A stretch of DNA of 64,000 nucleotides, taken from Mytilus galloprovincialis (Eukaryota; Mollusca; Bivalvia; Mytilida; Mytilidae). Numbering within the stretch: position 1 is the first letter of the stretch; each line of letters starts with the position of its first letter. A model generated the notes under the pieces. It was given only the letters and a program-made list of their open reading frames with translations, was not told where the DNA came from and did not search any database. The stretch is taken from assembly GCF_965363235.1 (NCBI RefSeq), contig NC_134843.1:93653795-93717794 (forward strand). Direction: 5' to 3'. This document shows positions 21,837-33,303 of this stretch, in pieces. The position numbers and the translations under genes were made by a program.

Positions 21837-22104
21837 TAAACAAGAATGTGTCCCTAGTACACGGATGCCCCATCCGCACTATCATTTTCTATGTTCTGTT
21901 GACCGTGAAAATGAGATAAAATCTCTAATTTGGCATTGAAATTAGAAAGATCTTATCATGGGGAACATGTTTCAAGTTGATTGTACTTCAACTTCATCCA
22001 AAAACTTCCTCAACCAAAAACTTTAACCTGAAGCGGGACAGACAAACGGACGAACTAAAAGATGCCCAGACCAGAAAACAATGCCCATAAATGGGGCATA
22101 AAAA
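21837..22104 (+). repeat. Dispersed bivalve repeat ('gtacacggatgccccat' family)
   Basis: Recognised by AGTACACGGATGCCCCATCC, TTGGCATTGAAATTAGAAAG, AACTTTAACCTGAAGCGGGA and the end word CCCATAAATGGGGCAT. The GATGCCCCAT and ATGGGGCAT ends are inverted. Family class unknown. A SINE-like fragment (GAAGATGTGGTATGATTGCC) follows at 22105-22165. Confidence 0.6.
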
Positions 22105-22200
22105 GAAGATGTGGTATGATTGCCAATGAGACAACTCTATTCAAAAGACAAAATAACAAGCCTTTTTTAAGGATATTAAAGTCATTGATTGTTTTTTATA

Positions 22201-22819
22201 TCAATGTCATGTTCTCTTAAACTTCTGTAACAATATCACAAGTTTATAAGCAGCAATACAACAACAACAACAAATGGAAGTTTTTAACAACCTTGACTGG
22301 CTTGTATGCTCGGTAAGCAGCAATCAACAATTCCAGAGTGAACTATTAGCGATGATAGGTTATACATTTGTATGTGTGCATACAGGACTTAGTTTAATAG
22401 CATTGGTTCAAGGACTTGTATAGTCAGATTTATATTTAACTTTACAAATCCTTGATTGGTTCAATAATTTTGATTTAACATTAAAACTACAGGAAACTAG
22501 TTTCATATCACTAAAAAAAAACATGAAATGGGAGATAGTTCATTTTATAACAATTATCAAGTATGATTTTTTTTTACCTGATTCTGATCTTAAATATATG
22601 AAAACCTATTTGTTTGGCTCATTCCTTTAAGACTCCAAGCTAGTGATATCCTTTCTGACTTTGCCAATTTTCTCTGTACACCCACCCATTCTCTGAAAAA
22701 AGCAAAACCAATCTCTTGCTTTTCCATTTATATAATCAACTTGGTGACTGTGACCTTACATTACAATACTGTTGTATAAAAGCCAGTACTGGTATCCACA
22801 AGACCCACCATACTTATTA
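22201..22819. other. No recognised feature
   Basis: AT-rich; no ORF, tandem repeat or terminal repeat identified. Confidence 0.4.
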
Positions 22820-24062
22820 GTCCAGTCAAAGTAAGATTTAACCCCAAACAAATTGCAACAGAAAATGTTTTAGTTCTAATCTATAGCATTAAGCCCTTAA
22901 TATACATAGAAAAAAGTCCCATAAAATATAACTTGAGGAAAACTCAAAATCAGCATTTTTAATTTCCTATGGAAATTAACATTGGAAGGGGAGATAAATA
23001 CGCAAAAATGAGTCTTTTTTGGGTTAGTTTTTGGTTGATTTTCTTAAAATTTATGTAAAGTATGATACTTTGATGGGGTTATAAGTTTGTATTTGACTAA
23101 ATTATATAATCTTCTGCTACCTATGTACAAAACTAAATATAAATAGAGACCAATTGTTTTACAAAATTAGTGAAATAGTTCCATCTTTTTTAAATGACTA
23201 ATGAAGCAAGATTTAAATTTCTGTATATGTGTGGTGAGACTGATATAATTAGAATTATTGTTAAATTTATAAGCGACATGTACATTTCTAGAAATGCTTT
23301 ATTAAGTACTTAATAACTTTGAGGTACCACCTCCTCATATATATATATATTTATGTTTTGTATTGTCTTGGTATCGATCCTGTAATTTTGGATTTCAAAC
23401 CAATAAAAATTACTTACTTACTTACTTGCTACTGAAATGTACAAAACGGAAGTGTTATGTGTAGTTTTATTTTTTTGTGTGCATTTTTCATTAAAGAAAT
23501 TGCAAATATGTAGCTTTGTGACCATTTGAAAAAATAATGTTAAAATTTGGTATTGTTTATATCTGTACCGTATATTATATTTTTTCAGAATCTCAAAAGA
23601 AACTTTAAACTACAAAAAGAATACATGCTTAATTATTTTTATTAAATTTGAGATTCTTTACCTCGATATGTTGAAAATTCAATAAATGGTCAACTAATGA
23701 ATTACGAAATCTAGATTATAGCATGATAAAAGATAGGAAAACACCTTTAGAATTGTTTGTTATACTCTAAAGATGGCTTAAAAATCAAGAATCATTACAT
23801 TCTGATGAATAGAAGCGGTAAAGTTATAATTTTGTATCAATTTTTATTGATATTTCTGCCTTTTTTGCAGAGTTATCTCCCTTTTCAATGCAAATCTCCA
23901 TATGAATTTTGAATGGTGATTTTTTTTAGTCTTCCTCAAATAAGATTGTATGGGACTTTTTTCTGTGTATATTTGGGGTTTAATACTAAAGATTAAAACT
24001 TTAAAATCTTCTGTTGCAATAACTTTAAGGTTAGGGTCAAATTTATGATAGATTGACTGGAC
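22820..24062. mobile_element. TIR element with ~210-bp inverted ends and TA target duplication
   Basis: The left end GTCCAGTCAAAGTAAGATTT and the inverse of the right end, GTCCAGTCAATCTATCATAA, open inverted repeats that run about 210 bp (TTGCAACAGAA, AATATACA, AGAAAAAAGTCCCATA, GGGAGATAA). TA flanks both sides (22818-22819, 24063-24064). The interior has no transposase; near 23340-23430 it holds a probable LINE 3' end closing with repeated TTAC, i.e. a nested insertion. Confidence 0.75.
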
Positions 24063-24300
24063 TATATACAGATACAATATACAAATTTAAACAAATTTAA
24101 ACAAAATATGGGTCTCACTAATTAGCGACAAGAAGCATCAAGAAGCGACAAAGAGAGTCAAGAAGCAACAAGAAGAATATTTTTTGCAACAAGAAGCGAC
24201 AAGAAGCTATTTAGCGACAAGAAAACATTTTTTTTTTATTAGATAAAAAAAAATATGCATTTAGTCATTTTTAATATTTGGGCAGAAATAAATTTATAAG

Positions 24301-25300
24301 TTTTATTATTATATTGATAGGTGAAGAAATTAAACATTTGCTAGGAAGGGATTGTGTAGTTTTTATTATTACATTGATAGGTGAAGAAATTAAACATTTG
24401 CGAGGAAGGGATTGTGTAGTTTTTATTATTACATTGATAGGTGAAAAAATTAAACATTTGCGAGGAAGGGATTGTGTAGTTTTTATTATTACATTGATAG
24501 GTGAAGAAATTAAACATTTGCGAGGAAGGGATTGTGTAGTTTTTATTATTACATTGATAGGTGAAGAAATTAAACATTTGCGAGGAAGGGATTGTGTAGT
24601 TTTTATTATTACATTGATAGGTGAAGAAATTAAACATTTGCGAGGAAGGGATTGTGTAGTTTTTATTATTATATTGATAGGTGAAGAAATTAAACATTTG
24701 TGAGGAAGGGATTGTGTAGTTTTTATTATTACATTGATAGGTGAAGAAATTAAACATTTGCGAGGAAGGGATTGTGTAGTTTTTATTATTACATTGATAG
24801 GTGAAGAAATTAAACATTTGCGAGGAAGGGATTGTGTAGTTTTTATTATTATATTGATAGGTGAAGAAATTAAACATTTGTGAGGAAGGGATTGTGTAGT
24901 TTTTATTATTACATTGATAGGTGAAGAAATTAAACATTTGCGAGGAAGGGATTGTGTAGTTTTTATTATTACATTGATAGGTGAAGAAATTAAACATTTG
25001 CGAGGAAGGGATTGTGTAGTTTTTATTATTACATTGATAGGTGAAGAAATTAAACATTTGCGAGGAAGGGATTGTGTAGTTTTTATTATTACATTGATAG
25101 GTGAAGAAATTAAACATTTGCGAGGAAGGGATTGTGTAGTTTTTATTATTATATTGATAGGTGAAGAAATTAAACATTTGCGAGGAAGGGATTGTGTAGT
25201 TTTTATTATTATATTCATAGGTGAAGAAATTAAACATTTGCGAGGAAGGGATTGTGTAGTTTTTATTATTATATTCATAGATGAAGAAATTAAACATTTG
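24301..25300. repeat. 60-bp minisatellite, 17 in-register copies
   Basis: Seventeen consecutive 60-bp units (the last slightly incomplete) starting TTTTATTATTACATTGATAG, with no insertion or deletion between them and only a few substitutions (such as ATATTGATAG for ACATTGATAG, TTTGTGAGG for TTTGCGAGG). The near identity points to recent amplification or strong homogenisation. The ORFs over it on both strands are artefacts of a 60-bp period. Confidence 0.97.
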
Positions 25301-25697
25301 TAAGAGCAAAGGAAATGCACACGCTATAAAATGAAAATAAAAACAAAGTTTTTTCACCTTTCCTTTACAGGATTTATTGAAACAAAAACATGAAATATTA
25401 TTTCCTTTCTAACTTCACAATTAATTTTTCCTGATAGGACCAATGTTAGCTGTGGCTTCACCCTAAGGTAATACACAATGTAAAACATCAAATGAGACTA
25501 ACGAGGCGCGTCCCTTGTTTTATTGCTACAATAACATCCAATTAACACCTTCAACTTGGTACGCGCCAGAATATACAATCATTGTTAAATAGTGAACACC
25601 TGTTGAAAACTCAAGATTGTCATCAATTTCCTTTAATCTTCAATCAATATTTATAAACATGATGAATATCGTTAAATGAGGCAATACACTAAATAAA

Positions 25698-25781
25698 ATG
25701 ATAAAAAATATTCACATTTTAATTGTGTTTTCCTTTTGTTTGATTTTAGTTCTTTGTATTTCACAATTTGTGTATGGTATG
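25698..25781 (+). CDS. Possible signal-peptide exon inside the transposon
   Basis: An ATG frame reads MIKNIHILIVFSFCLILVLC then ISQFVYG: a short basic start followed by a strongly hydrophobic core, as in a secretion signal. GTATGT, a possible splice donor, follows directly after TAT G. A TA-rich region precedes it. This layout is what first exons of small secreted peptide genes look like, but no second exon was found and AT-rich DNA makes such frames by chance. Low confidence. Confidence 0.25.
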
Positions 25782-26231
25782 TATTTTCTGGGCAATCATG
25801 CACAAATAATGCATTTTGCAAGTTTATTATATATATTGTACAAAGATAGTTTTAAAAACAAATTAAAAGACAAATATATTATTGTTCTAAAACACAAGTA
25901 AAATTAATACCATAATACAACAGGGTAAAGGTAATACTTGCTGTTATACATAATAAAATATCATGTAAATAAATGTAGCAACTGAATTAGATCTAAGTTT
26001 CATTTTTTTCTTCTATCAATATTAACTTTCCTGTCATTATAATTGTTTTTCTTTTGCATATTCTTTTAATATTTATTTGGAATAAGTAATTTTAATAAAA
26101 AAAAAAAATTCTTGTCGCTTTTTGTCCCTAATATTATTCTTCTTGTCGCTAATTAGTGAGACCGCAAAATATCATAATATTCAGTGAACTGAAAATTAAA
26201 AAAAAAAACGATTAAAGCTGTGTACAATATT

Positions 26232-26380
26232 CAGTGGTGGATCTAGAAATTTTCATAAGTGGGGGCGCACTGGCTGCCTAAGAGGGGACCCGCTCCCGCC
26301 ATGCTTCAGTGATTCCCTATATAATCAACCAAATTTTTTTCTCAAAAGGAGGGGGGCGCCCCTCCCTAAATCCGCCTCTG
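26232..26380. mobile_element. Small hAT-like MITE (149 bp)
   Basis: The left end is CAGTGGTGGATCTAG and the inverse of the right end is CAGAGGCGGATTTAG. A G-rich/C-rich hairpin GGGGGGCGCCCCTCCC lies near the right end. ATATT flanks both sides (26227-26231, 26381-26385), shorter than the 8 bp expected for hAT. A common bivalve short repeat. Confidence 0.65.
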
Positions 26381-26385
26381 ATATT

Positions 26386-27458
26386 TATTAATTACTATAT
26401 ATATATGCTATTAAATTATTGTACAGATAACATATTAAATGTGTTCCATTATCATATAAGCAGTTCTTTACTGTGGCTTTCATCTTGGTAGTGAAAATCC
26501 AAAGGCACTGGACGTTCTGACAAAAGTAAAAGCAATGGGAAGAAAAAGGGTCCATGTATTTGAAAAAGATCAACTAATACCACGTATATTATTTCAGATA
26601 CTTAAAAAATTTGATCTGTCAGCTGTCTGCTTGTTTATTTGATTACCTCCCCTGTCCCAAAGTAGATTTGGGTCTAGATATAACCAGACTATAAATTCCG
26701 TGCTCAACCCCAGATGCCAAGATTGAAATTGTATTTTCCGAAGTCATGGTTCTGGTTATTGCTTGAATCATAAACAAAAATTATTGAATTCCTTTCAATA
26801 CTAAAACTAACTAGTAAATAGTTTTTGGTTGATGTTTTATATGTTGAAATTGTAACATTTTGATTGTTTTTAACAAGCATTTCATATCTATAGAATTCAT
26901 GATAAAAACCCTGCTAATTTTAACTCGCTGGTTTGTAATAATAACGACCAATAACACATGACAGTCGCATGTGACAGGTTAGTTTTTTTTTAAATTTGTT
27001 CTAACGTTTGACTCTTTTAACGCGACCTTGAATATGTTTTGAATTTGTCAAGTTGTAGTGTTGTTGGTGTTCCAAATATAGAAACCGAAAACACGTTACA
27101 ATATACGCGTGTCACGCCAATCGAATTATATAAATATGACAAACAAAACCTATGACACGACGACACATGTTTATACTCGTGAGGTTCCAGTTTGCAAAAA
27201 ATTGTCTACATTGATGATTAACCGTTTGCTGCCAATAATTACAGACTGAGTCAGTTAGACGTTAGATTTATAAAAGCATTTGTTGTTGTTTTGTTTGGCA
27301 ACTTCTCTGCGTGTGATAAACTACGGCTACAGTTGGTCTATATTTAAGTGATAAAGTACATTTTGTGGATCGCTGTATCTCAGGGGCCAACAGCTAACTT
27401 AATATAGTTGATCGCTGTATCCCAGGATCATCCATCTATCTCTCTATATATAGTTATA
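26386..27458. other. No recognised gene or repeat
   Basis: Unique-looking AT-rich sequence with no ORF of note. Confidence 0.4.
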
Positions 27459-27460
27459 TA

Positions 27461-28764
27461 TGGGCGTTTTTCAATAAAAGCGTGACTTTCAGACCTAAAA
27501 ATTTCAAGAGTTATTTTGAATACCTCTATTATAGAACTGTTTGTAAACAAAAAGTGCAATCTTAAATACTCTTTAAAATGATATTATTTTTATAATTTGT
27601 GTACTGTTTCGTAGGGGACATTTGTCCACTACGAAACTGCTTTTAAACACACATCTTATTGCAATTTTAAATGTCTCTTATAGACATTCCAGTTTGTTTA
27701 CTTAAAGATCTCATTTTTTTCTGAATTGGAGAACCATTTTTTATTGGTAAAGATTAGATAGTACTTCACATATGAAGGTACAACTCATATTACGTAGTGG
27801 ACATTTTGATGCGTTTACGGTAGTTGACAATACCGTTTCGTAGTGGACAAAAAGTTTCGTAGTTGACATCAACCCTATTCTATGTTAATAAAAACATACT
27901 AAAAATTACATGAAACTAACCCTTGTTTTGCACGAATATAATTGAAAAAAGAATAAAAATAGACTGCATGGTAGTGGTAGTGTCCACTACGAAACGTTTC
28001 AAGTTCTCTCATACTTAAAATTGTTTCGTAGGGGACATATTCACATGTTTTATTTCTTCCCCACAATCCCTATATTACAATAATAACAAGACTGATTGTA
28101 TTCATCAAAGCATGTATTAAGCTGTACACTGATATTTTTTTCATAATTTTAAAACCAGATACTGAAGGAGATTTTACCCGTTTTGTAGTGTATAAAAACA
28201 TACGGTATCACTCTGGTCCACTTGATGTGCTCAATTTTTCTTACCAACAGTTTAACTGCCGTTACAAAAGCGTCACTTCTTTTGTAAGACTCTACTGTTT
28301 ATATCTGTTGCAAACATAATTACATGGATTTTATCAAACTGTTTATCAGCAAATTTTAAAAACTTCGTTTCGTAGTGGACATTTTGTCAGGGACACACCT
28401 TCTGAAACTAAAAATCCTATGTTGAAAGCTGTTTATTAAAATATGTTGGCTATAAACATACTTTTGAATTATTAAAGAACTTATATTAAGTAAAAATAAC
28501 ATTTATTTCTACATTTTTTACGATATTTTAGAGTCTGAATGTTGAACAGGCGGTCTAGGGACATGCCATTTTGGTTGTTTTGGACCCGGCATTCAGGAAT
28601 CAATATCTTATCAATCCCTCTAAAAATAGACTGTTTCTTTGCTTAAAAATGTTAAATCTAATTCAATGTACTGACTGCACAAAAAATTACTTGTAAAGAT
28701 CAAACACATTTTTTTTTAAAGTGGCTGTGACAAGAAATCACGTTTTTATTGGTAAAAACGCCCA
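27461..28764 (+). mobile_element. 1.3-kb TIR element with dispersed GTTTCGTAGTGGACA words, copy 1
   Basis: The left end TGGGCGTTTTTCAATAAAAG and the inverse of the right end TGGGCGTTTTTACCAATAAA are inverted over ~26 bp with a 2-bp gap. TA lies on both sides (27459-27460, 28765-28766), within ATAT contexts. About eight copies of GTTTCGTAGTGGACA or close variants in both orientations are inside (27606, 27624, 27794, 27835, 27856, 27982, 28023, 28366). Two of them form a 32-bp hairpin at 27606-27637. A second, opposite copy is at 60653-62003. No transposase. Confidence 0.85.
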
Positions 28765-28767
28765 TAT

Positions 28768-28808
28768 AGGTTGCCACAGGTAGCCACAGGTAGCCACAGG
28801 TAGCCACA
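28768..28808 (+). repeat. Short tandem repeat of GCCACAGGTA
   Basis: Four GCCACA words spaced 10 bases apart between the TIR element and the large minisatellite. Confidence 0.8.
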
Positions 28809-28849
28809 AAAATGATCTATTCAAACAAGGAGTTATCTATGAATCTATC

Positions 28850-30365
28850 TATAGTTAAACAATATATATCTTTGAATTTATCTTTGAACCTATCTAGTTG
28901 AACAATATATATCTTTGAATTTATCTTTGAACCTATCTAGTTGAACAATATATATCTTTGAATTCATCTTTGAACCTATCTAGTTGAACAATATATATCT
29001 TTGAACCTATCTAGTTAAACAATATATATCCTTGAACCTATCTAGTTAAACAATATATATCTTTGAATTTATCTTTGAACCTATCTAGTTGAACAATATA
29101 TATCTTTGAATTTATCTTTGAACCTATCTAGTTGAACAATATATATCTTTGAACCTATCTAGTTAAACAATATATATCTTTGAACCTATCTAGTTAAACA
29201 ATATATATCTTTTAATTTATCTTTGAACTTATCTAGTTGAACAATATATATCTTTGAATTTATCTTTGAACCTATCTAGTTAAACAATATATATCTTTGA
29301 ATTTATCTTTGAACCTATCTTGTTGAACAATATATATCTTTGAATTTATCTTTGAACCTATCTTCTTGAACAATATATAAATTTATATTTGAACCTATCT
29401 TGTTAAACAATATATATCTTTGAATTTATCTTTGAACCTATCTTGTTGAACAATATATATCTTTGAATTTATCTTTGAACCTATCTTGTTGAACTTATCT
29501 TTGAACCTATCTTGTTGAACAATATATATCTTTGAATTTATCTTTGAACCTATCTTGTTGAACTTATCTTTGAACCTATCTTGTTGAACAATATATATCT
29601 TTGAATTTATCTTTGAACCTATCTTGTTGAACAATATATATCTTTGAATTTATCTTTGAACCTATCTTGTTGAACAATATATATCTTTGAATTTATCTTT
29701 GAACCTATCTTGTTGAACAATATATATCTTTGAATTTATCTTTGAACCTATCTTGTTGAACAATATATATCTTTGAACCTATCTAGTTGAACAATATATA
29801 TCCTTGAATTTATCTTTGAACCTATCTAGTTGAACAATATATATCTTTGAACCTATCTAGTTAAACAATATATATCTTTGAACCTATCTAGTTAAACAAT
29901 ATATATCTTTGAATTTATCTTTGAACCTATCTAGTTGAACAATATATATCTTTGAATTTATCTTTGAACCTATCTAGTTGAACAATATATATCTTTGAAT
30001 TTATCTTTGAACCTATCTAGTTAAACAATATATATCTTTGAATTTATCTTTGAACCTATCTAGTTGAACAATATATATCTTTGAATTTATCTTTGAACCT
30101 ATCTAGTTAAACAATATATATCTTTGAATTTATCTTTGAACCTATCTTTTTGAACAATATATATCTTTGAATTTATATTCGAACCTATCTTGTTGAACAA
30201 TATATATCTTTGAATTTATCTTTGAACCTATCTTGTTGAACTTATCTTTGAACCTATCTTGTTGAACAATATATATCTTTGAATTTATCTTTGAACCTAT
30301 CTTGTTGAACAATATATATCTTTGAATTGATCTTTGAACCTATCTAGTTGAACAATATATATCTT
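28850..30365. repeat. 43-bp AT-rich minisatellite with higher-order structure
   Basis: The long unit is AACAATATATATCTTTGAAT + TTATCTTTGAACCTATCTAG + TTG (43 bp). Short units lack the central 12 bases (31 bp), and a 26-base unit AACTTATCTTTGAACCTATC also occurs. Units ending TAGTTG/TAGTTA and units ending TTGTTG form blocks: A-type ~28860-29300, B-type ~29310-29770, A-type ~29780-30140, B-type ~30145-30330. The odd unit near 29350 (CTTCTTG) is matched by one near 30147 (CTTTTTG), so a ~800-bp block was duplicated as a whole. Confidence 0.93.
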
Positions 30366-30371
30366 TGAATA

Positions 30372-30425
30372 AATATTTACACACAGATAGATATATATCT
30401 TTGAATCTATCTGTGTGTAAATATT
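30372..30425. repeat. Perfect 21-bp-stem hairpin closing the minisatellite
   Basis: AATATTTACACACAGATAGA (plus T) pairs exactly with the inverse at 30405-30425 around a 12-base loop containing ATATATCTTTGA, itself a piece of the minisatellite unit. Confidence 0.9.
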
Positions 30426-30559
30426 AAAACTAATGAGAATAAAAAAAAAGCTGTGACCAGTACTGCCAACAAATCTTAGTTTTACAAGCCATCTCGAGTA
30501 ATGAACATTCCTTCACAGTGACATAGTTATTAAAGTTATGTAATACTATAACATCTAAT

Positions 30560-30770
30560 TGTTATTATACAATCAAGGTGTGTTTAAACAGGTGTATTAT
30601 TATTATACAAGCAAGGTGTGTATTAACATGTGTTTAAGAATAGGTTAGGTAAGTTTTCTTATCTTTCTTTTTATTTGAAATTTCCATCGATAAGTTGTCA
30701 AAATATTTTACATGAATATTCCTAAAGAGCGATTGAATAATTATCCTATTCTGCAGGGACGAAACAAAAT
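30560..30770 (+). other. Diverged duplicate of the putative TLR first-exon region
   Basis: CAATCAAGGTGTGTTTAAAC, then AGGTAAGTTTTCTTAT, then TGTCAAAATATTTTACATG and ATTCCTAAAGAGCGATTGAA run in the same order as 36385-36510, just upstream of the TLR gene. Both contain an AG|GTAAGT donor-like site (30647-30654; 36425-36432). No TLR coding part follows here, only repeats. Confidence 0.5.
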
Positions 30771-30783
30771 GCACTTCGAAATC

Positions 30784-31190
30784 CAATAATATTCAAGATA
30801 ATAACCAAAACCGGCACTTAAAATTACCAATTCAGGGGCAGCAACCTAACAATGGGTTGTCCGATTCATCTGAAAATTTCAGGGCACATAGATCTACACC
30901 TGATAAACAATTTTTCTCTAAATGCTTTGGTTTCAGAGACATAAGCCAAAATCTACATTTTACCCCTATATTCTTTTTTTAACCATGGCGGCCATCTTGG
31001 TTGGTTGGCCGGCTCACCGGACACATTTTTTAAACTAGATACACCAATGATGATTGTGGCTAAGTTTGGTTAAATTTGGCCCATTAGTTTCAGAGGAGAA
31101 GATTTTTGTAAAAGGTAACGACGACGGACGACGCCGGACGCCAAGTGATGAGAAAAGCTCACTTGGTCCTTTGGGCCAGGTGAGCTAAAA
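30784..31190 (+). mobile_element. Partial copy of the bivalve hairpin-ended element
   Basis: The 3' end of the family at 19604-21399: AATATTCAAGATAATAACCA, GGCAGCAACC, GGCGGCCATCTTGGTTGGTT, then the end hairpin GCTCACTTGGTCC-TTT-GGGCCAGGTGAGC (31157-31185) and TAAAA. Truncated on the left. Confidence 0.85.
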
Positions 31191-31263
31191 ATATATTAAA
31201 TAAAACAATTAAATTGGCTTGAAAATATAAAAGTTGTGATGATTTTTAATATTTTCAAGTCTT

Positions 31264-32157
31264 TTAAGCCCTGGTCACAACGAACCCATGACACATCTTT
31301 GCAGCGCCACGACATGAAATTCTTGATTTAATAGCCTCCTTGTGAGTAACAACCTTTAAGAAAATCATGATAGGAAATGCAAGCACGGGTATGAATTGGG
31401 AGATATATACACCGTATGCAGGTGCTGCTGGAATGTTGCTACTTAGAAATGGAAAGTTCACAATTAGAAAGCTGAAATCATCTCTTTTGTCGTAAAGTTT
31501 TGTTTTCAATCGACCCTCATTGTCAATTTCTAGATGTAAGTGAAGATATGAGACCGACTTAACTGTATCTGTTGTATCCTTTATCTCTAGTTCAATGGGA
31601 TAGATGCGTTCGACATAGTTACTAAATTTTGAATTATTTAACGAAAGAACATCATATATATAGCGGAAAGTAGAGTTAAAGGATATTGCTAACTTCTTAT
31701 CTTTCTTCCTAAGAAGTTCTTGTATGAAGTCAGCCTCATAATAATAAAGAAACAAGTCGACAAGAAGAGGGGCACAATTCGTTCCCATCGGAATTCCGAT
31801 CATCTATTGAAAAACACGTCCTCCGAACGTAACAAATATGTTGTAAATCAAGAAATTAAGCATCTTCATAATGTCAGTTTCAGAGAATTTTTTGTTTGAA
31901 TCAGAGTGGTCCTTCACAAAGTAGGATTTATCCCTTCCCAAGACAAGATACTTGTATCTTCGTTAGCCATTCTTTTTTATGAAACAAAGCAATACCAACT
32001 CTTTCAATTTATCTTTTAGTTTGGAATGTGGAATACTTGTATAAAGTGTACTAAAAGATCTTTGAAATTTATTTATCCTTAATTGATACATACATTTCCT
32101 TATGTCGAAAATGGTGGATAAAACCTGGTGTGTTTTAGCTAGCAAAACTTCCCACTT
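31264..32157 (-). mobile_element. Fragment of a Penelope-like retroelement (reverse transcriptase)
   Basis: The minus strand encodes SFSTLYTSIPHSKLKDKLKE (~32050), then IGIPMGTNCAPLLVDLFLYY (~31795), FRYIYDVLSLNNSKF, and KLYDKRDDFSFLIVNFPFLS ending YGVYISQ. Motifs of the FSTLYTxIP and RYIDDVL type are those of Penelope-like reverse transcriptases. The catalytic pair is altered here (YIYD for YIDD) and the frame is broken at least once near 31810-31960. Missing are the N-terminal part and the C-terminal end, so this is a dead fragment. Confidence 0.8.
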
Positions 32158-32449
32158 GTATGACAGTGGTTATATAAAAAATGTTATGTTTAAATATACT
32201 TTTCTAATGTTTTATAGCTTTATAACCCTTGCAAAAATCCTTTGATTGAATTCAGATTATTCTCCATTTGTTTACTCTTTTAAATCGTGTGTATAAAGTG
32301 TTAATGAAACGGTAGAAGGCGGTATTCAAATAGATGCAAGTGTTTTTAATTTTTATAGGTCTCCTTTGCTGAAATCTGAGTTTTGCATTAATCTCCGTTT
32401 GTTTTACACTTAATATTATAAGTCTGTTCTTCTCTGAAATCCTTCACTT

Positions 32450-33060
32450 CATTATGTGATGTACAATAGTAACAATATACCAACTTCACCGGCATATGGG
32501 ATATACATTTCCCAACATATTCGATATTCAAGAGCTTGAAGCTCCTACTCAGACTTTGTAAAACGTCATCAATGTCTGAGCTGAAAGTTTATGAACAAGG
32601 GGTATGACAAAGAACGTCTCGTTCTTTTTCTAAAAAAGTTCATTGGAAGGTACCAAGACCTTGTTGACAAATATTCCATATCGACTTCACAAATAATACA
32701 TGATGGTCTTTATGTATATATTCTGCGTATTGACGTTGTTTATAATATTTACTGCGTGTTATATTGTTCTTTTATTTATCTTTGTTCAATTATTAATATT
32801 ACTTTTACTGTTTGGTCTGTTTTATGTGATATTCATTTGACGTGGCTCGGTACTTATACATCCCGTCAATGTGTTTGTAATATCTTTCATTTTTGCTGGT
32901 GTTTTGTATATGCGACTTTTTGTGTTTCCTTGTTTCTTTTAACGTGACTCTGTACTTTTAAAAGATCCCGGCATTATGTTATTGATCTATTATATGTCAT
33001 TATGTTATTGTTTTATTATAAATTTGACAATACTTTGAACGACAAACGACAAATCTATTT
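32450..33060 (+). mobile_element. 3' fragment of a Penelope-like element, inverted relative to its neighbour
   Basis: Starts with PAYGIYISQ-like coding (CACCGGCATATGGGATATAC), then FLKKFIGRYQDLVDKYSIST at 32620-32690 and the 3' tail (CATTTGACGTGGCTCGGTAC, CATCCCGTCAATGTGTTTG). The same tail is at 46587-46860 (minus) and 48540-48720 (plus). Confidence 0.75.
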
Positions 33061-33303
33061 CATTCGCGTAGTAGCATTAACCATATGGATTCTTAAAAAT
33101 GCTAAAGAACTGCTGGATAATTTTTAATCTCGGTCTGTTTCTGTAATTAATTCTAACATTACTTTTGATTTTATACCACTGCATACCACCATTCTTCATG
33201 TGAAATTATAATTGTTTTAAATTGACATTGGACGACAAAATTTCTTTTTTGTGACGTTTGCATCTTCTGACACCCAACACGCGAAACAAGGAATGTGTTT
33301 TTT

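Larger units (their letters stand above)
24110..26164. mobile_element. 2.05-kb non-autonomous DNA transposon carrying a 60-bp minisatellite
   Basis: The ends are inverted: GGTCTCACTAATTAGCGACA, extending to 25 matching bases, at 24111-24135, and its exact inverse at 26139-26163. CAAAATAT directly flanks both ends (24102-24109 and 26165-26172), a perfect 8-bp target duplication if one extra base at each end (G/G) is included. Extra GCGACAAGAAG words are clustered inside the left end. An 8-bp duplication fits hAT, Merlin or P-like superfamilies; I cannot choose. There is no transposase. Contents are the 17-copy minisatellite (24301-25300) and a unique part with a small signal-peptide-like frame (25698). 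Confidence 0.88.

Noticed and set aside
24301-25300. CRISPR array
   Set aside because: Units are identical with no variable spacers, and the host is an animal.
24271-25357. Long repetitive ORFs on both strands (up to 349 codons)
   Set aside because: They follow from a 60-bp tandem repeat whose period is a multiple of three; several frames on both strands are open at once, with no start context or domain.
26232-26380. Certain hAT assignment from an 8-bp target duplication
   Set aside because: Only 5 bp (ATATT) match on the two sides in AT-rich DNA, so the call rests on the end sequence alone.
32591-32947. 118-codon plus ORF as a membrane protein gene
   Set aside because: Its first part is Penelope-like RT C-terminus and the hydrophobic rest is the 3' tail repeat found elsewhere.
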